Positions 26,605 through 36,775 of a stretch of 64,000 nucleotides of DNA are shown here, piece by piece. The notes under the pieces are model-generated. The model saw nothing but the letters and a program-made list of their open reading frames with translations. It had not been told where the DNA came from and did no database searches. The first letter of the stretch is position 1, and the number at the start of each line of letters is the position of its first letter. Source of the stretch: Pseudomonas capeferrum. Its GTDB lineage: Bacteria; Pseudomonadota; Gammaproteobacteria; Pseudomonadales; Pseudomonadaceae. The DNA lies in contig NZ_JAAMQM010000007.1 of NCBI RefSeq assembly GCF_013523055.1, positions 173,146 through 237,145 on the forward strand. The letters run 5' to 3'. The position numbers and the translations under genes were made by a program.

Positions 26605-26861
26605 TGCACTGAATCCGATTTGAACAGGATGTTGGGAATCGGCGCCGACTTGGACGCGCATTCCTGTGGGCCCATGTAGCCTGTGCGCTGATCTTCGGGC
26701 AGGTTCTGCATCTCCCAGGCGATCACCGCCTGCAGGGAGAGCTCTTTCTGCTCGGTGGTCAGTTTGCGGCCGTCGGACCATTTGCCGAGTTCCACGGCCG
26801 TTTTCAGGCTTTCGTAGATTTCCGGGGTGATGTTTTCGATCATTTGCGCGAAAGTGGACAT
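26601..26861 (-). CDS. DUF1315 (YeaC-like) protein
   Basis: An 86-residue cytosolic protein (MSTFAQMIENITPEIYESLK...) of the YeaC/DUF1315 family, with the conserved KLTTEQKE and MQNLPEDQRTGYM segments. The ATG at 26861 was preferred over one 18 bases upstream because GGAGA lies 6 bases before it. Its stop overlaps the presumed DUF2797 start. Function unknown. Confidence 0.88.
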   Translation of the reverse strand: MSTFAQMIENITPEIYESLKTAVELGKWSDGRKLTTEQKELSLQAVIAWEMQNLPEDQRTGYMGPQECASKSAPIPNILFKSDSVH

Positions 26862-26875
26862 AGCGTCTCCCAAGA

Positions 26876-27748
26876 TCAAGCGGTTAGTTTACGCCGTGCC
26901 ATCGCCCCGCCCAAGAGCCCGCTGAGGCAGCCGACCAGCAACCCTGCGACATGCGCCGAATTGGCGATCTGGCCAAAGCCCAGCAGGCCGATGACGCCGG
27001 ACAGGCACACCAGCAGCCAGACGAGCATGCTCGCCACGGTCCCGCGGGGCAGTTGGTAGTGCGTATCGGGTGCCAGCCGCTGGTACAGCCAGACATGCCC
27101 CAGCAGTCCGTAAAGCACGCCGGACAAGCCGCCGAACAGGCTTGGCCCGCTCATCCAGTGCTGGGCGAGGTTCGATACCAGGCTGAAAACAAGAGTCAGC
27201 CCCAGCAGCACCCAGGCGCCCTGGCGCGCTTCGATGCGGCGTCCGAGCTCCCAGTACCAGAGGCTGTTCATCGCCAGGTGCAGCAGGCCGAAGTGGATCA
27301 GCATCGGCGATACCAGGCGCCACCACTGGCCGTCGGCCAGGCCTTGGGCCAGCGGTGTGAAATAGAGGTACTCGCCGCGCACCTGAAACTCCAGGAAGGT
27401 GAACCAGCGCAGGCCCTGCAGGCTGTCGCCCAGTCCCGTCAGGGCCGCGACCACGAAGGTGAGGATCAGTACGGCGGCGGTCATCCGGCTGGCCAGCAGT
27501 CGCTGGACCAGACCAGGCGACTGGTCTTCGAGGGCATCCCCTTCGAGCACGGTATCCAGCTCGGCATTGCCGTCCGGATACCGCTGATACAGCTGGCGGA
27601 CGTCCTCGGCCAGCGCCTCGGCGACCCAGAGCACCTGCTCTTCGCCTTCTTCGCTGACCCGGTGCGGCACCTGCAGGCGCCGAAGCAGTCCAACGAAGCC
27701 GCTGAGATCGACGGCCAGCGGCAGGCGCATGAGTTCTATCACGTTCAT
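26876..27748 (-). CDS. Rhomboid family intramembrane serine protease
   Basis: A 290-residue membrane protease. An N-terminal soluble domain of about 100 residues (acidic, near VSEEGEEQVLWVAEALAED) precedes six or seven membrane helices. Rhomboid motifs are all visible: HxxxN in HLAMNSLWYWELG, the nucleophile GLSGVLYG, and the catalytic His in SAHVAGLLVG. The N-terminal extension resembles the GlpG cytosolic domain arrangement. The start ATG overlaps the metallophosphatase stop by ATGA. Substrates are unknown. Confidence 0.92.
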   Translation of the reverse strand: MNVIELMRLPLAVDLSGFVGLLRRLQVPHRVSEEGEEQVLWVAEALAEDVRQLYQRYPDGNAELDTVLEGDALEDQSPGLVQRLLASRMTAAVLILTFVVAALTGLGDSLQGLRWFTFLEFQVRGEYLYFTPLAQGLADGQWWRLVSPMLIHFGLLHLAMNSLWYWELGRRIEARQGAWVLLGLTLVFSLVSNLAQHWMSGPSLFGGLSGVLYGLLGHVWLYQRLAPDTHYQLPRGTVASMLVWLLVCLSGVIGLLGFGQIANSAHVAGLLVGCLSGLLGGAMARRKLTA

Positions 27749-28716
27749 TGATTGGCCTGCGGACGGTCGACATCGACCCAGACGAATTTGTGGGAATCGA
27801 GGCGGGTTTCGTGATCCAGCCGGTAGGCGACCATCTTGCCGTACAACACGGCGCTGTAGTCCAGGCACGCCAGGTTGGCGCGGATCGGCGAGGGCCGCCC
27901 GCTACGCCAGTAATGGCCCACGAACAGCAAAGGCTCGTCCTCGGGATAACGCAACAGGGCACTCTTTTCGCTGTGGCTCAGCGGCGTGCTGGCCACGGTC
28001 TCGGGCAAGGCATCGGGCTGGAAGACGATATCGCCGTAAGTCTGCGGATCGTCTTCCCAGAACTTGGTGCGAAAGAAGGCGCGGGTCAGGCCGTCGCCGC
28101 CGGTCAATGTCAACCCGTCGGGAAGACGCATGTCGGTGCCGCGCAACAGGCGGTTGCAGACGGTCGCGGCGAAACTGCCGGGCACCGAGGAGGCCTGGAT
28201 GAAATGCTCGTCGACACACCCATCGGGGTGTTGCAGGCGCAGTTGCTCGATCAGGCGCGGATCCCAGCAGGCATGGACCAGACGAAAGCGCCCGGCATCG
28301 ACGAACAGCGGCAGTTCATGGAACCACTCGAGGAAGTCGTGCCAGTCGCCAGGGTGCTGGGCGAACTGGGTAAGGGTTTCTTCGATCAGCCGGGCATGCC
28401 GTGGCGTGTGCTCGCGAACATAGGTCTTGCCGCTACCTGGCAGCGCCGGGGTCACCCAGCCCAGTGCGTTGTATTCGTGGTTGCCCATGATGCAATGGGC
28501 CTGGCCCGCCGCGACCATGTCGTGGACGATATGCAGCGCCTCGCGGATGCGCGGGCCGCGGTCGAGGATGTCGCCGAGGAACAATGCCTGGCGGAACGCA
28601 TGCCGCCATACGCCGCCCACGCGTTTGTAGCCGAGGGTGTCGAGCAAGCGTTCCAGGGTCAGCGCACAACCGTGCACGTCGCCGATGATGTCGAAACTTC
28701 GCGCCGGATCGAGCAT
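27745..28716 (-). CDS. Metallophosphatase (calcineurin-like)
   Basis: A 323-residue calcineurin-like phosphoesterase: GDVHG (about 12-16), GDILDRGP (about 48-55), GNHEYNALGW, and a late GHYW motif supply the two-metal site. It is longer than PrpA/PrpB-type phosphatases, with extra sequence in the middle. The start ATG shares one base with the nadK stop, and its stop overlaps the rhomboid start, so nadK, phosphatase and rhomboid are probably co-translated. Its substrate (phosphoprotein or nucleotide) is not revealed by the sequence. Confidence 0.88.
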   Translation of the reverse strand: MLDPARSFDIIGDVHGCALTLERLLDTLGYKRVGGVWRHAFRQALFLGDILDRGPRIREALHIVHDMVAAGQAHCIMGNHEYNALGWVTPALPGSGKTYVREHTPRHARLIEETLTQFAQHPGDWHDFLEWFHELPLFVDAGRFRLVHACWDPRLIEQLRLQHPDGCVDEHFIQASSVPGSFAATVCNRLLRGTDMRLPDGLTLTGGDGLTRAFFRTKFWEDDPQTYGDIVFQPDALPETVASTPLSHSEKSALLRYPEDEPLLFVGHYWRSGRPSPIRANLACLDYSAVLYGKMVAYRLDHETRLDSHKFVWVDVDRPQANQ

Positions 28717-29606
28717 CAGTCGCCTCCACCTCCCAGGCGACTGCCCCAGCCGAGCTTGGTGCGGCAGACCTCGTAGTAGTTATGGTCCAGCGGGTGGATC
28801 AGGCGCAGTTTCTGCGGTTTCTTTTTCACCGTGATGGTATCGCCGGGGGCGCAGGTGAAATGGTTCTGCCCGTCGCACGAGACTTGCGGGTAGATCTGCA
28901 GGTCGTTGGACACCACGATCTTCAGCTCGCTGTTGCCATCGACCACGATCGGTCGCCCCGACAGGGTATGCGGATACATCGGCACGATGACGATGGCATC
29001 GAGCTTGGGATGCATGATCGGGCCGCCCGCGGACAGCGCGTAGGCGGTGGAACCGGTCGGCGTGGCGACGATGAGGCCGTCGGCCTTCTGGCTGCAGACG
29101 AACTGACCGTCGATGTAGATCTCGAACTCGATCATGCGGGTGGACTTGCCAGGGTGCAGGACGACGTCGTTCAGCGCATCGCCCTGACCGATGGCCTCGG
29201 CGTGACGGCGTACCTCGGCCTGCAGCAGGAAGCGGTTTTCCACCAGGTAGTGGCCGTCGAGCACCTCGGCGACCTTGATCTCGAGCTCGTCGGGGCGGAT
29301 GTCGGTGAGAAAGCCCAGGTTGCCTCGGTTGATGCCCAACACCGGGATATTGTGCCGCGCCAGGGCGCGAGCGGCGCCAAGCAGGCTGCCGTCGCCACCG
29401 ACCACGATCACCAGGTCGCAGACCTCGCCAAGCAGCTTGCGCGTGGAGGTCTGCAGGCCATGGCCGGGCAGTACCTCGGCGATGGTGTCTTCGAGGATCA
29501 CATGCAGATGGCGATCGAGGAGGAATTTTTTCAGTCGGCGAATGGTGTCGAGCACCTGCGAGCTGCCAAGGCGTCCGATGATACCGATATTACGAAATTG
29601 CTCCAT
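28716..29606 (-). CDS. nadK: NAD kinase
   Basis: A 296-residue enzyme phosphorylating NAD to NADP. The family motifs are present: VVGGDGSLLGAAR (diphosphate binding), GINRGNLGFLTD, and TPTGSTAYALSAGGPI. Length matches E. coli NadK (292). The ATG at 29606 has AGGAG 5 bases upstream. It heads the nadK-metallophosphatase-rhomboid cluster and diverges from the DUF1853 gene. Confidence 0.96.
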   Translation of the reverse strand: MEQFRNIGIIGRLGSSQVLDTIRRLKKFLLDRHLHVILEDTIAEVLPGHGLQTSTRKLLGEVCDLVIVVGGDGSLLGAARALARHNIPVLGINRGNLGFLTDIRPDELEIKVAEVLDGHYLVENRFLLQAEVRRHAEAIGQGDALNDVVLHPGKSTRMIEFEIYIDGQFVCSQKADGLIVATPTGSTAYALSAGGPIMHPKLDAIVIVPMYPHTLSGRPIVVDGNSELKIVVSNDLQIYPQVSCDGQNHFTCAPGDTITVKKKPQKLRLIHPLDHNYYEVCRTKLGWGSRLGGGGD

Positions 29607-29660
29607 GGGACTCCTGCAAGGCTCTGCGGCGTGTAGATGGCGCGTGGCGCCCGATGCAGG

Positions 29661-29881
29661 GATTATGGGCGAAAGCGCCGGCCAGCGGCAAACCGGCTAT
29701 GCTCGCAGGATGAATCCTTTCCTCTAACTCGGCGACCTGCCTCGCCGGCGCAATGCAACGCGGGGTGCAGATCATCCGTGGCCGCAGACGCAGTGATCAC
29801 GGACGAAACCGCCTGCCAGCAGCAAACCGGCTATGCTCGCAGGATGAATCCTTTCTTAAAACTCGGCGACCTGCCTCGCCG
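29661..29881 (+). repeat. 87-bp direct duplication of the DUF1853 leader and first codons
   Basis: Positions 29661-29747 and 29795-29881 are direct copies, offset by 134 bases. Both contain GCAAACCGGCTATGCTCGC, then AGGATGAATCCTTTC and CTCGGCGACCTGCCTCGCCG. In the first copy the frame closes after five codons (ATG at 29710, stop TAA at 29725); the second copy carries the functional start at 29844. The first is a relic of the gene start or a leader minicistron. Confidence 0.85.
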
Positions 29882-30788
29882 TCTGCGCCAGTCGGCGGTC
29901 CGTGATCTGGCGTGGGTCATCATCAGCGCGCCGCTGCTTCGGCACCCCTCCTGCTCTCAGCGTCATCCCTTGGCCGGCAGCGCCTGGGCTGACGATCCTG
30001 AACGTCTGAGCCGCTGGTTGCTGGAACTCGACCGACAGAGCGAACCGCTGCTGACCTGGCTGGCACGTATCACCAGCCATCGCCTTGGGTTGTATTACGA
30101 AGGGTTGTGGCAATTTGCACTGAGCCAGGCGCCGGACGTCGAGCTGCTGGCAGCCAACCTGGCGATCCGCAACGGCGGGCACACGCTGGGCGAACTCGAC
30201 CTGCTGGTGCGTGACCGGGACGGTGTGCACCATCTGGAACTGGCGATCAAGCTGTACTTGGGCCCACCCCATGGTGGTGGCAGGAATCCGGCCCGCTGGC
30301 TGGGGCCCGGCTGCCATGACCGGCTGGACCTGAAGTTGGGGCACCTGATGACCCATCAGTTGCCGATGTCATCGCATGCACAGGCTCGCGAGGCGCTGGC
30401 CGGGCTGGGGATAGATAAGGTCCAGGCATCGCTGTGGCTGGGTGGCTTTCTGTTTTACCCCTGGCCAGGCGACGCCGAAACCCCTGCTGACGCTCATCCC
30501 GGACACCTGCGCGGACGCTGGCTGCATCGGCGTGACTGGCCACGCTACCGCGCCGAGTGCCCGCCAGGCGTCTGGCAGCACCTGCCGCGTCATGCCTGGC
30601 TTGCACCGGCCCGATTCGAGGCAGACCAGTGCTGGACACAAGGGTGCCTGGACGAATGGCTGCTGAGCCTGCCCCCGCTGGCGCCAGCGAAACTGCTGGT
30701 GCGGCTAGAGCGTGACGCGACGGATGCCTGGCAGGAGGCGGAACGGTTGTTTCTGGTTGCGGACAGTTGGCCGCTTCTGCATGCCTGA
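29844..30788 (+). CDS. DUF1853 family protein
   Basis: A 314-residue cytosolic protein with the family features RDLAWVIISAPLL near the N-terminus and a PD-(D/E)XK-like segment (GGHTLGELDLLVRDRDGVHHLELAIKLYLG), which makes a nuclease-like fold plausible. I set the start at 29844 rather than 29637, because the longer frame runs through the duplicated leader and gives no family-like sequence. The gene diverges from nadK. Its 3' end is followed by REP element C. Confidence 0.83.
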   Translation: MNPFLKLGDLPRRLRQSAVRDLAWVIISAPLLRHPSCSQRHPLAGSAWADDPERLSRWLLELDRQSEPLLTWLARITSHRLGLYYEGLWQFALSQAPDVELLAANLAIRNGGHTLGELDLLVRDRDGVHHLELAIKLYLGPPHGGGRNPARWLGPGCHDRLDLKLGHLMTHQLPMSSHAQAREALAGLGIDKVQASLWLGGFLFYPWPGDAETPADAHPGHLRGRWLHRRDWPRYRAECPPGVWQHLPRHAWLAPARFEADQCWTQGCLDEWLLSLPPLAPAKLLVRLERDATDAWQEAERLFLVADSWPLLHA

Positions 30789-30833
30789 GAATGCTCGCTA
30801 TAGACGCCAAACGGCCTCGGCCAGCGCTTGCCC

Positions 30834-31085
30834 CAACGCCAGACGGTCAGGAAAAGCGATTGATGTGCAGTACCGTGGTTCTCTCTTGATTCCTGGCATC
30901 TTCGTGCAGCTTATGGCCTCGTCGCGGGACAAGCCCGCTCGCCACCAGGAATGCGTTCCTGCTGCACCGCGTACCGGTGGCGAGCGGGCTTGCCCCGCGA
31001 CGAGGCCATAAGCTGCGCAGGAAATCCTGAAGCCAAAAGACAAGCCTCAACGCTAGAGGATCGAATGCCTTCCTGACTGGCATTG
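30834..31085. repeat. Long palindromic REP-doublet element C
   Basis: A nearly perfect 41-bp inverted pair (30906-30946 and 30976-31016; one mismatch) forms the core. Outside it the arms keep matching imperfectly to ends reading CAACGCCAGACGGTCAGGAA on the left and, inverted, CAATGCCAGTCAGGAAGGCA on the right. It lies between the convergent DUF1853 and PLP-deaminase genes, and its right end reaches into the last codons of the latter. Confidence 0.75.
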
Positions 31086-32003
31086 CGCTTCATCCGACTC
31101 CGGCGCCTGCGCATAGCCACGCCGCCCCTGCAAACCACCTGTATGCACGAAGATCACCCGCATGCCAGGCGCAAACGCACCGCTTTCGACCTGCTCGCGC
31201 AATGCCAGCATGGCCTTGCCGGTATAGACCGGCTCCAGCGGCATGCCGCATTGCCGTTCGGTCGTATCCATGAACGCCAGCAGCCTGTCATCGACCTTGG
31301 CAAAACCGCCTCGGCAAGCGTCATGCAGGACATAGCCATCCGTCCCGGCCAAGGCGTGCACGGTCTCCGGCACGCCGTGATCACGTGGAACCGCCAACGC
31401 ACCATGAACAATGCGACCACTCGCCTCCGCCAGAACGATGCCGGCCAAGGTGGTTCCGGTACCGGCAGGCAGCCACCAGGCGTCATGGTCATCCCACCCC
31501 ACGGTCGCCAATTGCGCCCTCGCCTGCTCCACGATCAATGCACAGCCCGACACCCCTGCCGCCCCACCGCCGCCTTCGGGGATGCAATGCCAACCTGGGT
31601 ACGAATGCTGCCACGTCAGCCAGAAGTCGGGATGGTGGCGCGCCCGGTAGCCAGCGTATCCCAACCAATGCAGACGCATGCCCAGGGCTTGCAGGTCGCG
31701 CACCGTCGGTGTGTCTCGAGGTTCTCCGCGCAGCAGGCCGACGGTAGCGAAGCCGAAGCGCTGGCCAGCCGCCGCCAGGGCATGCAGATGATTGGAATGG
31801 TTGCCGCCCAGGCTGATCAGGCCTGGCGCGCCCCTGGCAGCGGCCTGCTGAAGATGATCGCGCAGCTTGAACCACTTGTTGCCGCTGATCAGCGGATCGA
31901 TAAGGTCGAGGCGCAAGACTGCCACCTCTACACCTGCCTGATCGAGCCAAGGCAGGTGCAGGGGGTGCAAGGGAGCCGGGGGTAACTCGGGTAAAGCCAG
32001 CAT
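31053..32003 (-). CDS. ACC deaminase / D-cysteine desulfhydrase family PLP enzyme
   Basis: A 316-residue fold-type II PLP enzyme. The internal-aldimine Lys lies in SGNKWFKLRDHL and the adjacent SLGGNHSNHLHA motif is typical of the family; a GTGTTLAG phosphate-binding loop and a final HTGGLQGRRGYA motif follow. Members deaminate 1-aminocyclopropane-1-carboxylate or D-cysteine; I cannot separate the two by eye. Start ATG at 32003 begins MLALPELPPAPLHPLHLPW; the ribosome site is weak. The last eleven residues (AQCQSGRHSIL) and the stop are encoded by REP element C. It lies downstream of the immunity gene on the same strand. Confidence 0.87.
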   Translation of the reverse strand: MLALPELPPAPLHPLHLPWLDQAGVEVAVLRLDLIDPLISGNKWFKLRDHLQQAAARGAPGLISLGGNHSNHLHALAAAGQRFGFATVGLLRGEPRDTPTVRDLQALGMRLHWLGYAGYRARHHPDFWLTWQHSYPGWHCIPEGGGGAAGVSGCALIVEQARAQLATVGWDDHDAWWLPAGTGTTLAGIVLAEASGRIVHGALAVPRDHGVPETVHALAGTDGYVLHDACRGGFAKVDDRLLAFMDTTERQCGMPLEPVYTGKAMLALREQVESGAFAPGMRVIFVHTGGLQGRRGYAQAPESDEAQCQSGRHSIL

Positions 32004-32086
32004 CGTTGAGCCTGATGGAGTGTTCGGATAGCGATAGTTTACAGCTGCCTCCCGAGATCTGATGCGGTGTAGTTCCAGCGCGTTGT

Positions 32087-32350
32087 TCAACCAGCTCTGA
32101 AGCCCGGTTTGCCATTGGCAGCGCGCCAAGCCTTCACTGACTGAACGATTCCAGCAGGGGAAGAGTCTTCTCCTTTCAAAGGGTAATAAATAAGGTCACT
32201 GCCTTGAGGGTGCTCGCTCACCTTTTCGAAGTGAGAGAGTAACTCGTCATGCCTGGCCTTACTTTCTACATTTACAAACCAGATATCCTGCACAAGCTCT
32301 GCAAACTCATCCTCTGTATACTTTTCAAACTTACCCCACAACTTAACCAT
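32087..32350 (-). CDS. Colicin E9/pyocin-type DNase immunity protein
   Basis: An 87-residue protein that would bind and block an HNH DNase bacteriocin. It reads like Im9: [10 protein letters not shown] near the start, [17 protein letters not shown] in the middle (the conserved helix III and Tyr-Tyr that contact the DNase), and [16 protein letters not shown] at the end. The ATG at 32350 has GGAGG 7 bases upstream and overlaps the stop of the upstream pyocin gene (8 bases), the usual toxin-immunity arrangement. The frame is intact, so immunity may persist although the toxin gene is broken. Confidence 0.95.
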   Translation of the reverse strand: MVKLWGKFEKYTEDEFAELVQDIWFVNVESKARHDELLSHFEKVSEHPQGSDLIYYPLKGEDSSPAGIVQSVKAWRAANGKPGFRAG

Positions 32351-34222
32351 TTTTCACCTCCGCATGAATTTCAACGTGCCGCTTGGGAGTCACTATTCGC
32401 ACATTATCCATATCGTACACATCCCCTCCCCTCGAGATAAATTCACGTGATGTATTTCAAATTTTTTATTTCCCCCAGCAGCATGTACCTTACTTACCTT
32501 AGGAGCATAGCCCTCTTCATCAACCCTGGATTTTGCGGACTAAACTGCCTTGCCAATTTCACATCAGCTGCGACTAGCTTCCAAAACGCCTCCCTAAATG
32601 ACGAAAGTTTCTAAATTCTTTCCCACGAAGCTGCTGCGCTATCTGCATCGGAATAGCCGCCCCCTTTCCCCTTGAGGACGCCACTAACCACCGACTCGAA
32701 ACCAGTTGCCCCTTCCCGCTTGCAACGACCGGATAATCCCTGGGTGTTGCAAACACTGCATACAACGGCGGAATGCCGGAGTCCGCTGGAAAAACAAAAA
32801 TGTAGTCATCGAATACAGCTTCGGCAACCTCAGGATAGGTGTCTATGCGGCCTTCGACTGGCCTGAAGGCTGCGCCTTCGTAAACAGGTAAGTTGCTTCG
32901 GGAGGGTCGCGGTCGAGTGGTTGCCTGGAGTAACAATTGGGGTCCAGATCAAGGTTCTGTCAGGCATCTCCGGCATCGAGACGCTGTAGACATTCTGTGC
33001 TGCATGATATTGCGCAGCAATCACTGGAACGCCTCCCGACACCACACTCGCGTCTGCTGGAATGACGATTGCCTGTGTCTGCCCTTCATCCCCAGCCTTG
33101 AAACCGATGCGTACGGGGAGCTGAGTCGTACCATTACTAGCTGAGATTGAGTGGAAATCGATGGATGGCAATGCACCCAGGTCTGCCAGCGGCAATGTAA
33201 GAGCAAATCGGCCCGGCAACTCGCCATTGCCCAATTTCGTTGAATAGATTAACGCGCTGACGCCGACCAATAGACCCGAGGCGGTGCCCGCAACGAGTTC
33301 AGCCAAACCGGCTATGGATGTCCGTATCGCTGCCTGCAACGTGAGCGTGACACCTTTCGCAGCCGAAATCGTTCCTGCTGCCGCAAGGATTTGCGCTTGT
33401 GACGCGCTGGTCTTCCCATCGGCGCGAAGCGTATTGGCAATGCTTTCCCTCTTGCGCTGCTCCTTAACCTCTCAGCTCTGTTTTGAGCCAGGCGCGCCGC
33501 CGCCTTTGCTGCAGCCTGCGCCTGTGCAATTGCCACTGCTTCTGCCTGTGCTTGCGCAATTGCCGCTGCCTCTGCTGCCGCCTGTGCTTGAGCTGCTGCT
33601 TCTGCCTGTGCTTGCGCAGTCGCCGCTGCTTGTACCTGCGCTGCGGCTGCTTGTGCCGCTGCTTCTTGGGCTTGAATTCGAGTGAGTTTTTCTCGAAGCG
33701 CGGCCGATTGCTCGTTCAATCTTGTTAGCGCCTCACTTGCAAAGCGCCGCCTGTAGGCTGCTTCATGGGAAAGCTGAGAAAATTTACGTAAATCACCCAG
33801 ATCGCTATGTCCACTCATCCGCTGGGCAATTATGCTTATCCGCTGTTTAAGCGACATCGATAAGGGGGGCTACCCCGTAAAATTGATCTGCGGTAGCCGA
33901 TAATTCGTTTATCTGCGCCCGTTTGCTGGCGGCGAGCGTTTCCCGCAAAGCGAGTTCTCTCTGAATCCCTTCTGCTGTGTCATTGTCCTCAGCACACCTG
34001 AGCGAGCGAGTGATAACTCTTGAGCCAGATTGGCATCAACGAGCAAAAGGCTCGCCTGAAACATTTTGTCCCAATGGGTCAGCGCACTAACCATGAGTGG
34101 GCCAAACTGAAACACCTCGGAAACAGGCGGCCTTTTCCATCTGCCCAACTGATATTGAAATCACCTATAGGCGGTTGCGCTCCTATATAGGTAGGAGAAA
34201 GTTCTATCTGTTTCTTCGCCAC
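32343..34222 (-). pseudogene. S-type pyocin / HNH DNase bacteriocin, frameshifted
   Basis: Reading through the frames reconstructs one bacteriocin of about 620 residues: a short N-terminus (MAKKQIELSP... from a GTG at 34222 after GAAGGA), a helical region, an Ala/Gln coiled coil (about 33480-33680), a pyocin-S translocation domain (LPLADLGALPSIDFHS... to LPVYEGAAFRPVEGR), and an HNH DNase ending EIHHVNLSR ... [19 protein letters not shown], very close to colicin E9. At least eight single-base shifts break it, near 34119, 33995, 33866 (a run of six C), 33470, 32892, 32595, 32516 and 32427; six look like losses and two like gains. I saw no other nonsense change. Either recent decay or local sequence error. 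Confidence 0.85.
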
Positions 34223-34550
34223 ATCGTATCCTTCGCACAGACGAGTCTAACCTGCGGCTTCACAGTGGCTCTTGCCGAACTAGAAACTGGAGTTATCGCT
34301 AACGCATGCCATCACGAAAAGCCAAAAAGATCCAATTCATGACCAGCGACAATATGGACATAAGCCACGAAAAAGCTCTAGACACGAAAACAAATAACAA
34401 TCTATAAAAGTAACGATAAATTTCAAAGAAAGTAAATCATGTAACACACTAAGCATTAATTATTTTTTATAGGAAACACATCAAATACAAGTAAGAAATA
34501 GATGTTAAAAAAGGGCGACAATCGCCCTTTATTCACCCATTCGCACTGAT
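34223..34550. other. AT-rich intergenic region upstream of the pyocin locus
   Basis: This 328-base region is clearly AT-richer than its surroundings, especially 34340-34500. It should contain the pyocin promoter (minus strand). I found no clear LexA box (CTGT-N8-ACAG) and no confident coding frame. The fadH terminator occupies 34507-34530. Base composition suggests the bacteriocin locus arrived by transfer. Confidence 0.5.
34507..34530 (-). terminator. Rho-independent terminator of fadH
   Basis: Stem AAAGGGCGA (34510-34518) and TCGCCCTTT (34522-34530) with a 3-base loop; on the minus strand the hairpin runs into a T-rich tail (complement of 34507-34512). It lies about 20 bases after the fadH stop. 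Confidence 0.85.
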
Positions 34551-36668
<2,118 letters not shown>

Positions 36669-36775
36669 TTAAACGCCCGTTTGAACGCACTCAATGACCG
36701 AAAGTGACAACTTATTGATCCGAGTGCACAGCAGGTCTACCCTTGGAAGCTCATTTTTCGAGGCAACCTGGCTTC

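Noticed and set aside
29637..29843. N-terminal extension of the DUF1853 protein
   Set aside because: It is the chance reading of a duplicated leader; the family start is at 29844.
32343..34222. Programmed ribosomal frameshifting in the pyocin gene
   Set aside because: Eight shifts of mixed sign without slippery sites or pseudoknots is not a known recoding pattern.
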